A DNA stretch of 64,000 bases, taken from positions 62,001-126,000 of the forward strand of contig NZ_BJTV01000009.1 of NCBI RefSeq assembly GCF_007176755.1, given 5' to 3'. Both the position numbers and the translations under genes were made by a program. The notes beneath the pieces are model-generated. The model ran no database searches and was not told the DNA's origin. It saw only the letters and a list, made by a program, of their open reading frames with translations. Within the stretch, counting starts at the first letter, position 1, and each line of letters opens with the position of its first letter. The stretch is from Streptomyces sp. 1-11 (lineage in GTDB: Bacteria; Actinomycetota; Actinomycetes; Streptomycetales; Streptomycetaceae). Positions 15,730-25,489 of the stretch are shown here, in pieces.

Positions 15730-16769
15730 CCGAGGGTTCCCTGGCGCGCCTCCCGCCACAGGTCCACGCCGCCGTCGGTGGCGTACTTGTCGATCTCGGC
15801 CAGTTCCTCGGCGCTGAACTCGAGGTTCTCCAGCGCGGCGACGTTCTGTTCGAGCTGCTCGGTGCGGGAGGCGCCGATGACCAGCGAGGTGACCCGCTCG
15901 TCACGCAGTGCCCAGGCGAGCGCGAGCTGCGCGAGGCTCTGCCCGCGCCGCGCGGCGATGTCGTTCAGGGCGCGCAGCCGGCCGCGCATGTCCTCGGTCA
16001 GCCAGGCCGGGTCGAACGACTTGCCCGCCGCGGCCCGCGAGTCCTCCGGTACGCCCTCCAGGTAGCGGCCGGTCAGCAGCCCCTGGGCGAGGGCGGTGAA
16101 GCCGATGACCCCGAAGCCCTCCTCCTCGGCCGCGTCCAGCAGGCCGTCGGTCTCGATCCAGCGGTTGAGCATGCTGTACGACGGCTGGTGGATCAGCAGT
16201 GGCGTGCCCAGCTCGCGCAGGATCGCGGCGGCCTGCCGGCTGCGCTCGGTGTCGTAGGAGGAGATGCCGACGTACAGGGCCTTGCCCTGGCGGACGGCGG
16301 TGTCCAGCGCGCCCATCGTCTCCTCCAGCGGCGTGGTCGCGTCCAGCCGGTGGGAGTAGAAGATGTCCACGTAGTCCACGCCCATGCGCCTGAGCGACTG
16401 GTCCAGCGAGGCCAGCACGTACTTGCGGGAGCCGCCGCCCTGCCCGTAGGGGCCCGGCCACATGTCCCAGCCCGCCTTGGTGGAGATCACCAGCTCGTCC
16501 CGGTACGGTGCGAGGTCCCGCCGCAGCAGCCGGCCGAAGTTGATCTCCGCGGAGCCGTACGGCGGGCCGTAGTTGTTCGCCAGGTCGTGGTGGGTGATAC
16601 CGAGGTCGAAGGCGCGCAGCGCGATCTCGCGCTGGGTCTCGAAGGGGCGGTCGTCGCCGAAGTTGTGCCAGTAGCCCAGGGACAGGAGCGGGAGGTCAAG
16701 TCCCGAGCGGCCGGTACGCCGGTAGCGCATGGTGCCGTCGTAGCGAGCGGGGTCCGCGACGTGGTTCAT
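15726..16769 (-). CDS. Aldo/keto reductase, L-glyceraldehyde-3-phosphate reductase (YghZ-like)
   Basis: 347 residues, the usual length of the YghZ/GPR group. The N-terminus reads MRYRRTGRSGLDLPLLSLG; the catalytic tetrad region includes DLANNYGPPYGSAE (Asp, Tyr), STKAGW (Lys) and YSHRLD (His). The segment WPGPYGQGGGSRKY is characteristic of this subgroup, as is GVIGFTALAQGLLTGRYL. It reduces aldehydes or ketones with NADPH; E. coli YghZ acts on L-glyceraldehyde 3-phosphate and methylglyoxal. GGAGACGACCCG precedes ATG 16769; a second in-frame ATG follows 13 codons later. It is divergent from the MFS transporter. Confidence 0.9.
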   Translation of the reverse strand: MNHVADPARYDGTMRYRRTGRSGLDLPLLSLGYWHNFGDDRPFETQREIALRAFDLGITHHDLANNYGPPYGSAEINFGRLLRRDLAPYRDELVISTKAGWDMWPGPYGQGGGSRKYVLASLDQSLRRMGVDYVDIFYSHRLDATTPLEETMGALDTAVRQGKALYVGISSYDTERSRQAAAILRELGTPLLIHQPSYSMLNRWIETDGLLDAAEEEGFGVIGFTALAQGLLTGRYLEGVPEDSRAAAGKSFDPAWLTEDMRGRLRALNDIAARRGQSLAQLALAWALRDERVTSLVIGASRTEQLEQNVAALENLEFSAEELAEIDKYATDGGVDLWREARQGTLG

Positions 16770-17046
16770 CGGGTCGTCTCCGGGTGGTGCCGTAGGGGGT
16801 GCCCGTCGTGTGCGAGAGGGCACGTCCACCCTGCGCCTCCATGATTCGTAAGTCCAACCGCCGCCCGTCATGGCATTGAGCGGTCCTGTTTCTGAATCGG
16901 CCGCCGCGCGGCGCCCCGGCGCCCGGCGGGACGCGCGGCCGCCTTGCAGTGTGGCGGGTGCGAAGCGGGGCAGACGGATGGGGCACGTGGTGACAAGGGC
17001 CCGGGCGCCCGGGGACGGGCCGGCGGGCAGTGGAAGGGAGGCGCCC

Positions 17047-18591
17047 ATGAGCGGGGTCACGCCTGAAGGCGGACACCGGGCCGGCGCAGAGCCGAGGACT
17101 CCGCGGGCCGTCGCGGAACTGCCGCGCCAGGTCCGCGAGGAACTCGCCCGCAGGCTCCGCCGCAACCGGCGCGCCTTCCGCAAGGACGACGTCCAGATCG
17201 TCGAACCGCCGCTGCTCAGGCGGGCCGTGGGCGCCTCCGCACTGGGCAACTGCATGGAATGGTTCGACTTCGGCGTCTACAGCTACCTCGCGGCCACCAT
17301 AGGCAAGGTCTTCTTCCCCGGCGCCTCCCCGGCGGCCCAGGTGATCTCGTCCTTCGCGACCTTCGCCGCCGCCTTCGTCGTGCGGCCCCTCGGCGGCCTG
17401 GTCTTCGGGCCGCTCGGTGACCGGATCGGCCGCCAGAAGGTGCTCGCCACCACCATGATCATGATGGCGGTGGGAACCTTCGCCATCGGAATCATCCCCG
17501 GTTACGCCACCATCGGCATCGCCGCTCCGGTGCTGCTCCTGCTGGCCCGTATGGTGCAGGGCTTCTCCACCGGCGGCGAGTACGGCGGCGCCACCACGTT
17601 CGTCGCCGAGTACTCACCGGACCGCAGGCGCGGATTTCTCTCGAGCTGGCTCGACTTCGGCACCTTCGTCGGTTACGCCCTCGGCTCGGCCCTGGTGACC
17701 GCGCTGAACCTGATGCTGACCGACGCCCAGATGCTCTCCTGGGGCTGGCGGGTCCCCTTCCTGATCGCCGGGCCGCTGGGCGTGATCGGCCTCTACATGC
17801 GGCTCAAGCTGGAGGAGTCCCCGGCCTTCCAGCAGCAACTGGACGAGCACGAGAAGAGCCTGGCGCAGGAGTCTGCGGGCGGCGAGTTCAAGGAGATCGT
17901 GAGGAAGCACTGGCCCGCCCTGCTCATCTGCATGGGCCTGGTGCTGCTCTACAACGTCACCAACTACATGGTCACCGGCTACCTGCCGACCTACCAGACC
18001 GAGACGCTCCACCGCTCCAGCGGCTCCGCCGACGTCCTGGTGCTCATCGGCATGGTGTGGATCGTCCTGCTGATCACCTTCCTCGGCCGGCTCAGCGACC
18101 GCGTCGGACGCCGCCCCCTCTACGGAGTCGCCGCGGCCGCGATGATCGTGCTGGCCGTTCCCGCGTTCCTGCTGATCAAGGCCGCGGGGACCTGGCAGCC
18201 GATCCTCGGCGTACTGCTGCTGTCCACCCTGCTGGCCTGCTTCGCCGCCCCCAGCGCGGCCACGCTGCCCGCGCTGTTCCCGACCGCCGTCCGGTACGCG
18301 GCCATGGGCATCGGCTTCAACTTCGCCGTCGCGGCGTTCGGCGGCACCACCCCGCTGGTCACCGCCGCGCTGGTCGGCGCCACCGGCGACGACCTGATGC
18401 CGGCGTACTACCTGATGCTGGCCGGCGCCATCGGCCTGCTCACGGTGAAGTTCCTGCCGGAGAGCGCCCAGGTGCCGCTCAACGGCTCGCAGCCGATGGT
18501 CGGTTCGCAGGAGGAGCAGCGGGAGCTGATCACCACCTCGAAGGAACTCTACGACTTCGCGCGGGAGCGGGCCGGCACGCCGCACGCGTGA
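17047..18591 (+). CDS. MFS transporter, metabolite:H+ symporter (ProP/ShiA-like)
   Basis: 514 residues. A hydrophilic, basic N-terminal tail of about 60 residues precedes 12 membrane segments. Signature sequences of the metabolite:H+ symporter family are present: NCMEWFDFGVYSYLA in helix 1, GDRIGRQKVL in the loop between helices 2 and 3, GFSTGGEYGGATTFVAEYSP in helix 4, and DRVGRRPLYG in the second half. Relatives carry osmolytes (proline, betaine), alpha-ketoglutarate, citrate or shikimate, so the substrate is not predicted. GGAAGGGAGG lies upstream of ATG 17047. The C-terminal tail of about 40 residues is hydrophilic and Glu-rich. Confidence 0.9.
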   Translation: MSGVTPEGGHRAGAEPRTPRAVAELPRQVREELARRLRRNRRAFRKDDVQIVEPPLLRRAVGASALGNCMEWFDFGVYSYLAATIGKVFFPGASPAAQVISSFATFAAAFVVRPLGGLVFGPLGDRIGRQKVLATTMIMMAVGTFAIGIIPGYATIGIAAPVLLLLARMVQGFSTGGEYGGATTFVAEYSPDRRRGFLSSWLDFGTFVGYALGSALVTALNLMLTDAQMLSWGWRVPFLIAGPLGVIGLYMRLKLEESPAFQQQLDEHEKSLAQESAGGEFKEIVRKHWPALLICMGLVLLYNVTNYMVTGYLPTYQTETLHRSSGSADVLVLIGMVWIVLLITFLGRLSDRVGRRPLYGVAAAAMIVLAVPAFLLIKAAGTWQPILGVLLLSTLLACFAAPSAATLPALFPTAVRYAAMGIGFNFAVAAFGGTTPLVTAALVGATGDDLMPAYYLMLAGAIGLLTVKFLPESAQVPLNGSQPMVGSQEEQRELITTSKELYDFARERAGTPHA

Positions 18592-18728
18592 TCCCCGCGG
18601 CGGGCGGGGGCCCGGCGCAGCGCGGCCGCACCCAGGGGTGACGAGAGCCCGGCGCGACAGGCCGGGGGAACGCACTGTTCGATCCTACGAACTTCGCGCG
18701 GGACGGGTTACGGGCTGTCGCCGGAAGC

Positions 18729-18747
18729 GATAGGAAACTTTCCTATC
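18729..18747. promoter_or_regulatory. Perfect palindrome GATAGGAAACTTTCCTATC, chitosanase operator
   Basis: Nine-base arms are exact reverse complements around a central C, 52 bases upstream of the chitosanase start. A palindrome with a GGAAA-N-TTTCC core upstream of actinomycete csn genes is known as the binding site of the ROK-family repressor CsnR, relieved by chitosan oligosaccharides; the match here is from memory. No csnR gene is adjacent. Confidence 0.75.
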
Positions 18748-18798
18748 AGTTCGGCACGGAACCAACTCCCAGCCCCCCCACCTCCCCTTGGAGTCCCT

Positions 18799-19641
18799 GT
18801 GGCGTACACAGACCGCCGGCCGGCCGCCCACACCGCCCTCTCCCGCCGTACCGCCGTCGCCCTGCTGGGCGCCGCCGCCACCGGCACCCTGCTCGCCGGG
18901 CTCCCGCGCACCGCGCGGGCCGCGGCCGCCGCCCCCGGCCTCGACGACCCGGCGAAGAAGGAGATCGCCATGCGGCTGGTCTCCAGCGCGGAGAACTCCT
19001 CGCTCGACTGGAAGGCCCAGTACAAGTACATCGAGGACATCGGCGACGGGCGCGGCTACACCGCCGGCATCATCGGCTTCTGCTCCGGCACCGGCGACAT
19101 GCTCGACCTCGTCCAGCTCTACACCGACCGCACCCCCGGCAACGTCCTGGCCCGGTACCTGCCCGCCCTGCGCCGGGTCGACGGCACCGACTCGCACGAC
19201 GGCCTGGACCCCGACTATCCCCGGGACTGGCGCCGGGCCGCCCAGGACCCGGCCTTCCAGCAGGCGCAGAACGACGAACGCGACCGGGTCTACTTCAACC
19301 CCGCCGTCGCCCAGGGCAAGGCGGACGGGCTGCGCGCGCTCGGCCAGTTCGCCTACTACGACGCCATCGTCATGCACGGCGACGGCGACGACCCCACCAG
19401 CTTCCGCAACATCCGGCGCCGTGCCCTGCGCAGTGCCAAGCCGCCGGCGCAGGGCGGCGGCGAGACGGCGTACCTGAACGCCTTCCTGGACGCGCGGGTG
19501 TGGGCCATGAAGCAGGAGGAGGCCCACAGCGACACCAGCAGGGTCGACACCGCGCAGCGGGTCTTCCTGCGCAAGGGCAACCTCGACCTGAACACGCCGC
19601 TGGACTGGAAGGTGTACGGCGACAGTTACCACATCGGCTGA
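18799..19641 (+). CDS. csn: GH46 endo-chitosanase, secreted
   Basis: 280 residues. The signal peptide has LSRRTAVALLG, a twin-arginine pattern, and a probable cleavage site after ARA near residue 41. The mature protein is very close to the Streptomyces sp. N174 chitosanase. The catalytic residues equivalent to Glu22 and Asp40 are Glu65 (in SSAENSS) and Asp83 (in IEDIGDGRG). It hydrolyses chitosan between glucosamine units outside the cell. GTG 18799 follows TTGGAG. A palindromic operator lies in the upstream region, so induction by chitosan oligomers is expected. A possible terminator follows at 19650. Confidence 0.96.
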   Translation: MAYTDRRPAAHTALSRRTAVALLGAAATGTLLAGLPRTARAAAAAPGLDDPAKKEIAMRLVSSAENSSLDWKAQYKYIEDIGDGRGYTAGIIGFCSGTGDMLDLVQLYTDRTPGNVLARYLPALRRVDGTDSHDGLDPDYPRDWRRAAQDPAFQQAQNDERDRVYFNPAVAQGKADGLRALGQFAYYDAIVMHGDGDDPTSFRNIRRRALRSAKPPAQGGGETAYLNAFLDARVWAMKQEEAHSDTSRVDTAQRVFLRKGNLDLNTPLDWKVYGDSYHIG

Positions 19642-20071
19642 CGCCCGGGCCCGGGACGCCGGCGCGGACGCGGCGGGCTCGCGGCGCCCGGGACCGGGAG
19701 CACCGGACCCGGCGCGCGGCCTGCCGCGCCGTGACCCGTGACCCGCCGGCCCCCGGCGACCCCTGGGGGCCCTGGGGGTGCACCGGCCCACGGCCCCCCC
19801 CGGCCCGTCCGGCGCGCCGCTGGCCCCCGGCCGGCACCGGCAGGACGAGGCGTCCGGCCGGGGCCCGCGAGGGCGGGTCCGGAAGCGGACGGTTACCGGC
19901 CTGCCGCGGGGGCACACGGGAGCCGGCGACAAGTGATCGCCGGGGAAGCGGATCACCGGGGAGCCCGCGGCCCGCGCGCCCCGACCGGTGCGGGCGCACT
20001 CGCACGCCGGGGCCCCGACGGGGAAGGATGACCCCGAGCGATCGATCACACCGATGCGGAGGAGCGGACTC
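19642..20071. other. Intergenic region, chitosanase to phosphoglucomutase
   Basis: 430 very GC-rich bases. Apart from the hairpin just after chitosanase I see no gene, repeat or clear promoter. Long frames cross it but with no ribosome site and atypical composition. The segment just before 20072 carries the phosphoglucomutase ribosome site GCGGAGGAGCG. Confidence 0.5.
19650..19692 (+). terminator. Possible hairpin terminator after chitosanase
   Basis: CCCGGGACGCCG (19650-19661) can pair with CGGCGCCCGGG (19682-19692) with a single bulged A and a loop of about 20 bases. No U-tract, as is usual in Streptomyces. In a GC-rich intergenic stretch such pairing can be fortuitous. Confidence 0.4.
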
Positions 20072-21712
<1,641 letters not shown>

Positions 21713-21729
21713 CCGGACCGGCCGCACGA

Positions 21730-21757
21730 CGGCTCCGGCGCGCCCGCGCCGGAGCCG
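21730..21757. terminator. Bidirectional hairpin between pgm and SGNH hydrolase genes
   Basis: CGGCTCCGGCGCG (21730-21742) and CGCGCCGGAGCCG (21745-21757) are perfect 13-base reverse complements separated by two bases. It lies 17 bases after the pgm stop and 15 bases before the end of the convergent SGNH gene, so it can serve both. No U-tract. Confidence 0.8.
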
Positions 21758-21772
21758 CGTTGCGCGCGGTGC

Positions 21773-22690
21773 TCAGCCGCGCCCGCGCCCGTGCTCCAGC
21801 CGGCCGAGCACGGCCCGCGCCATGGCGTCCTCGCCGCGCGCGTTGGGATGCGCGGGGGCCGCGGGCGAGGCCGGCTGCAGCGGCTCGATCCAGCGGTCGG
21901 CGGGCGCCCGGCACATGTCGTGGCCCACCGTGGGCCCGTAGGTGTCGACGTACTCGACCCGGTTCCACGCGGCGACCGTGCGCAGCATCAGGTTCAGCCG
22001 CTTCTGCGTGTCCCGCAGGTAGGGGAAGTCCTTCGCCGCGAACGGCACCGAGGGGAAGCAGCCCACGCCGTCGTCGGGGAGCAGGTCCGGGTAGCCGACG
22101 AGGAGGACCCGCGCGTGCGGTGCGCGCCGGTGCACGGCCCGCAGGACATGGTCGACCTTCGGCGCGGTGCGCAGGACGTTCAGCGCGAGCTGGTCGAACC
22201 CGGCGGCCTTGTAGAAGCGTTCGCAGGGGTTGCCGGCCGGCTCCTGGGCGCCCAGGCGGGCGCAGGTGCCGATGATCGAGCCGAAACCGACGTCGTTGCC
22301 GCCGATCTGGACCGTCACCAGGTCGGTGTTCCGGTCCAGCGCGTCGAGCTGGGCCGCGTTGCTCCCCTGCGGCTGCCACATCTCGTTCGTCGTCGCACCG
22401 GCGCAGCTCACGTCCTTGAACGTGCTCACCCCACGCCACGAGGCCAGCAGCGAGGGGTAGTTCCGGTCGGAACGGGCGCAGGCGGCGTCCACCTGCCGCG
22501 GGATGAGCGGACCCGAGGTGTAGGAGTCCCCGAGGGAGACGTAGGTGACGTCGTGGCCGGGACCGGAGGGGTGGGCGGCGGCGGGCACCGTGGCGGCGGC
22601 GACGAGGGCACAGCCCCCGAGCGCCGTCCCCAGTACGGCGGTCCGCCGCCGGCCTCTCGCTCCGTCGGCCGCGCGGGTGTCGTTCGCCAT
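21773..22690 (-). CDS. Secreted SGNH-fold lipase/esterase (GDSL family)
   Basis: 305 residues. The signal peptide contains RGRRRTAVLGTALGG, a hydrophobic core, and a cleavage site after AAA near residue 39. Catalytic motifs are in order: GDSYTSG (Ser56, block I), the Gly of CAGATTNEMW (block II), GGNDVGFGS (Asn, block III), and HPNARGE near the C-terminus (His, block V). Six or more cysteines suggest disulfides, as in the S. coelicolor and S. rimosus extracellular lipases. It hydrolyses ester bonds outside the cell; the precise substrate is unknown. GGGGGAGGAACC precedes ATG 22690. Convergent with pgm. Confidence 0.9.
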   Translation of the reverse strand: MANDTRAADGARGRRRTAVLGTALGGCALVAAATVPAAAHPSGPGHDVTYVSLGDSYTSGPLIPRQVDAACARSDRNYPSLLASWRGVSTFKDVSCAGATTNEMWQPQGSNAAQLDALDRNTDLVTVQIGGNDVGFGSIIGTCARLGAQEPAGNPCERFYKAAGFDQLALNVLRTAPKVDHVLRAVHRRAPHARVLLVGYPDLLPDDGVGCFPSVPFAAKDFPYLRDTQKRLNLMLRTVAAWNRVEYVDTYGPTVGHDMCRAPADRWIEPLQPASPAAPAHPNARGEDAMARAVLGRLEHGRGRG

Positions 22691-23020
22691 GGTTCCTCCC
22701 CCAGAGGCAGGGCGCACGGCCCGCCCCGAGCGGCGGTCCGCGTTTCAACTGGCTCTGTATACCGCCCAGTAGGCAGCCCGGGCCAGAAGCGGGGAAGAAC
22801 ATTCGCGGCCGCCGGGGCGGAGGCGGTCACGAACGAGCGCGCCGCCCCCGGAGACGTACCGTCAGACCCCGGACGCCGGCTCCGCGAGGGCGGCGCCGGC
22901 GGGCCTGGCGGCCGGGTCGGCGAGGGCGGCCCCTTCCGTCACGGCGGCTGGGGCCGGCAGCGATGCGGGAGCCGACCACCCCGCCCGGGTCCGGCACGCT
23001 CCCGCCGGTCCGCGAAGCGC
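22691..23020. other. Intergenic region upstream of SGNH hydrolase
   Basis: 330 bases. On the minus strand a GTATACAG element near 22758 could be a -10 region for the SGNH gene but has no convincing -35 partner. The rest is GC-rich without recognisable features. Confidence 0.4.
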
Positions 23021-23305
23021 ATGGCGCAGAGCGTCACCGACACACCCGACCGGGTGGTGACCCGCGCCTACACCGGCGAGCCGTTCCCGCGCGGTGAACT
23101 CACCCCGCGCCCCGCCGACGACGCACACGGCACCCGCCTTCCCGCACCGCACGGGACCACCCTCCACGTCCACCGCGTCCTCGCCCCCGTGCCCGGGAAC
23201 CCGCCGCTGCCCCGCGCCGGCGCGGCCGGCCACGTCGCCGGCGGCTGGCCGGGACCGGACGGCGTCCGCCTCCACGCCGTCCTCATGACCCTGGACGCCG
23301 GCTGA
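23021..23305 (+). CDS. Hypothetical 94-residue protein, possibly a gene remnant
   Basis: Third codon positions are almost all G or C, as in neighbouring real genes, which is the main reason to keep it. It begins MAQSVTDTPDRVVTRAYTG and is Pro, His and Ala rich later, with no signal peptide, membrane segment or motif I recognise. The ribosome site is weak (GCGAAGCGC). It may be a lineage-specific gene or a fragment of a longer decayed gene. No function is assigned. Confidence 0.4.
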   Translation: MAQSVTDTPDRVVTRAYTGEPFPRGELTPRPADDAHGTRLPAPHGTTLHVHRVLAPVPGNPPLPRAGAAGHVAGGWPGPDGVRLHAVLMTLDAG

Positions 23306-23391
23306 GCACCGCACCCGCTCGGCCCAACGTCCGGCCGGAGTGACGCCGCACGGCGGTATCCGGCGTGCGGCGCGGTCCGACACCGGGTCAG

Positions 23392-24243
23392 ATGGATCAC
23401 GTGCGAAGCCTCATAACCCTTGACCGACGCCGCTCACGCTGGTCCGTCACCGGCGCTCTGACCGGCCTCCTGCTGTCCCTGACGACACCCGCGGCCGTGC
23501 CCTCGCCGGCCGGCGGGTCCACGCCCGAGCGCGGCAGCGCTTACATGGGCATCGGAGTACTCACCCACGACGGCACCGGACCCATGGACGAGTCCACGCC
23601 CACGGTGCCCCGGGCGACCCAGACCGAGGGCGTCGACGTCGCCAGCTACCAGGGCAACGTCGCCTGGCCGACTCTGTGGAACAGCGGGGTCCGCTGGGCC
23701 TACACGAAGGCCTCGGAGGGCACGTACTACACCAACCCCTACTTCAGCCAGCAGTACACCGGGTCCCGTGACGCCGGCATGATCCGCGGCGCCTACCACT
23801 TCGCGACCCCCGACACCACCAACGGCGCCACCCAGGCCGACTACTTCGTCGACCACGGCGGCGGCTGGTCCAAGGACGGCAAGACCCTGCCCGGCGTGCT
23901 CGACATCGAGTGGAACCCGTACGGCGACGACTGCTACGGGAAGTCGAAGAGCGGGATGGTCACCTGGATCCGCGACTTCCTCGACCGCTACAAGACCCGC
24001 ACCGGCCGCCACGCCGTCATCTACACGGCGACGAGCTGGTGGACCCAGTGCACCGGCAACCACGCCGGCTTCGGCGCGACCAACCCGCTCTGGATCGCCC
24101 GCTACGCCTCGTCGGCGGGGACGCTGCCCGCGGGCTGGTCGGCGTACAAGATGTGGCAGTACACCTCGACCGGACCGACCGTCGGCGACCACGACCGGTT
24201 CGACGGGGCGGTGGACAAGGTCGTCGCGTTCGCGAAAGGCTGA
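23392..24243 (+). CDS. GH25 muramidase (lysozyme), secreted
   Basis: 283 residues. A basic N-terminus (LDRRRSRW) and hydrophobic core form a signal peptide, followed by a linker to about residue 78. The GH25 barrel begins with GVDVASYQG (Asp82) and includes RGAYHFATPD, then LDIEWNPYG with the conserved Asp171 and Glu173 of the DxE motif, and ends WQYTSTG...DHDRFDG. It cleaves the beta-1,4 MurNAc-GlcNAc bond of peptidoglycan, like Streptomyces N-acetylmuramidase/cellosyl. ATG 23392 is used; in-frame GTG 23401 is nearly equivalent. Neither has a strong ribosome site. Convergent with the FUSC gene through a shared hairpin. Confidence 0.93.
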   Translation: MDHVRSLITLDRRRSRWSVTGALTGLLLSLTTPAAVPSPAGGSTPERGSAYMGIGVLTHDGTGPMDESTPTVPRATQTEGVDVASYQGNVAWPTLWNSGVRWAYTKASEGTYYTNPYFSQQYTGSRDAGMIRGAYHFATPDTTNGATQADYFVDHGGGWSKDGKTLPGVLDIEWNPYGDDCYGKSKSGMVTWIRDFLDRYKTRTGRHAVIYTATSWWTQCTGNHAGFGATNPLWIARYASSAGTLPAGWSAYKMWQYTSTGPTVGDHDRFDGAVDKVVAFAKG

Positions 24244-24292
24244 CGCGCCGTCGGCGGCGGGCGGCACCCCGTCCGCCGCCGAGGCCGCGTCA
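24241..24292. terminator. Bidirectional hairpin embracing both convergent stop codons
   Basis: Inner stem TCGGCGGCGG (24251-24260) pairs with CCGCCGCCGA (24273-24282). Outer stem TGACGCG (24241-24247) pairs with CGCGTCA (24286-24292). The first three bases are the stop of the lysozyme gene and the last three the complement of the FUSC-gene stop, so both genes end within the same structure. Confidence 0.75.
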
Positions 24293-25414
24293 GGACGGGA
24301 CGGCCAGCCGGTCGGCCAGCCGGTGGGCCTGGGTGAGCAGCGCCCCGTAGGTGGCGATGTCGTCGGGATCGTCCGTCGTCGAACGGGCCAGGTCCCGGCG
24401 CAGTTCCTCGAGCGTGGCGCGCAGTTCCACCACGGCCTCCCGCAGTCCGTCCTCGCTCGACTGGCCGAACCGGCTGCGGCTGTAGAGCCGCAGGGCATGG
24501 GCGGTCTGGTACAGGAACGTCGCGTAGCGGCGGGCGAGTTCCGGATGCGGCCGGGGCGCGGGACGCTCCTGCGCCGCGGCCTCCAGCACCGTGCGGGTCA
24601 CGCCCGCGGTGTGCACGGCCGCGTAGTCCAGCACCAGCACGGCGTCGTCGTACCCCTTGCCGGGCAGCGCCCCGGCCCCGTTCCGGCGGCGCGGGTTGGC
24701 CCGCAGGCTCTCCCGGCCGAGGTCCACCGCGGCATGGGCCTGCTGCACCCGGGAGTGCAGGCGCAGCGCCCGCTCGTGCCGGTCGCCGGCCTCCTCGGCG
24801 TCCCAGCGGCCCTCGGCCAGCCCGTCGGCCACGTCGCGCAGGATGTCGTGGGCCTCGTCGGTCGCCTCCCGCAGCACCGTACGGGTGTCGCGCAGGTACA
24901 GCGGCGGCCGGATCAGCGCGTTGACGGCGATGCCGACCAGCGCGCCGAAGAGGGCCTCGCCGAGCCGGGCCGCCGAGGTGGCGACCGACACGGATCCGCC
25001 GGTCAGGACGAACAGGGCGCCGGTGGCGGCGTAGATGCCCTGGCTGCCCAGGCGCCGCCAGTACCCCAGCAGCATCGCGGCGGGCAGCACGAGCGCCATG
25101 GCGGCCATCGTGTCGTCCAGCAGCAGCCCGACCGCGGTGGCGACGACCGTGCCCGCCGCGATCGCCCCGAGCTGCTGCAGCCCGCGCGCGATGGACCGGT
25201 ACACGGTCGACTCCACCAGGACCACCGCCACCCAGGGCGCGACGAACGCCACCGGAGCCTTCAGCCACCAGCCCGCCACCGCCCAGGCCACCCAGGCGGC
25301 CAGGGCGGCCTTCAGCGCCTGCACGACCAGATCCCGCTCCCGGCCGGGGGCCGCGGCGGCCCGGCGCACCGCCGCCACCGCCTCCGACACGTCCCGCCTC
25401 ACCGCTTGCCACAT
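24290..25414 (-). CDS. FUSC-family (aromatic acid exporter-like) membrane protein
   Basis: About 374 residues. Residues 35-165 contain closely spaced membrane segments (for example LVVQALKAALAAWVAWAVAGWW and GAIAAGTVVATAVGLLLDD), the FUSC half-bundle typical of ArAE/YccS-like proteins. The remaining 200 residues are hydrophilic and helical, with heptad-like sequence (HERALRLHSRVQQAHAAVDL). Relatives export aromatic acids or are of unknown function. ATG 25414 has GGAATGCGAGTG upstream; in-frame ATG 25423 and GTG 25432 are alternatives. The AI-2E transporter ends 75 bases upstream, so the two may be co-transcribed. Confidence 0.85.
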   Translation of the reverse strand: MWQAVRRDVSEAVAAVRRAAAAPGRERDLVVQALKAALAAWVAWAVAGWWLKAPVAFVAPWVAVVLVESTVYRSIARGLQQLGAIAAGTVVATAVGLLLDDTMAAMALVLPAAMLLGYWRRLGSQGIYAATGALFVLTGGSVSVATSAARLGEALFGALVGIAVNALIRPPLYLRDTRTVLREATDEAHDILRDVADGLAEGRWDAEEAGDRHERALRLHSRVQQAHAAVDLGRESLRANPRRRNGAGALPGKGYDDAVLVLDYAAVHTAGVTRTVLEAAAQERPAPRPHPELARRYATFLYQTAHALRLYSRSRFGQSSEDGLREAVVELRATLEELRRDLARSTTDDPDDIATYGALLTQAHRLADRLAVPS

Positions 25415-25489
25415 CACTCGCATTCCACGCACGACGCGTCGAGTGCCACCCGTCGCGGGTGGTCATGCCACGCAGTGCCGGCCCGGTGG

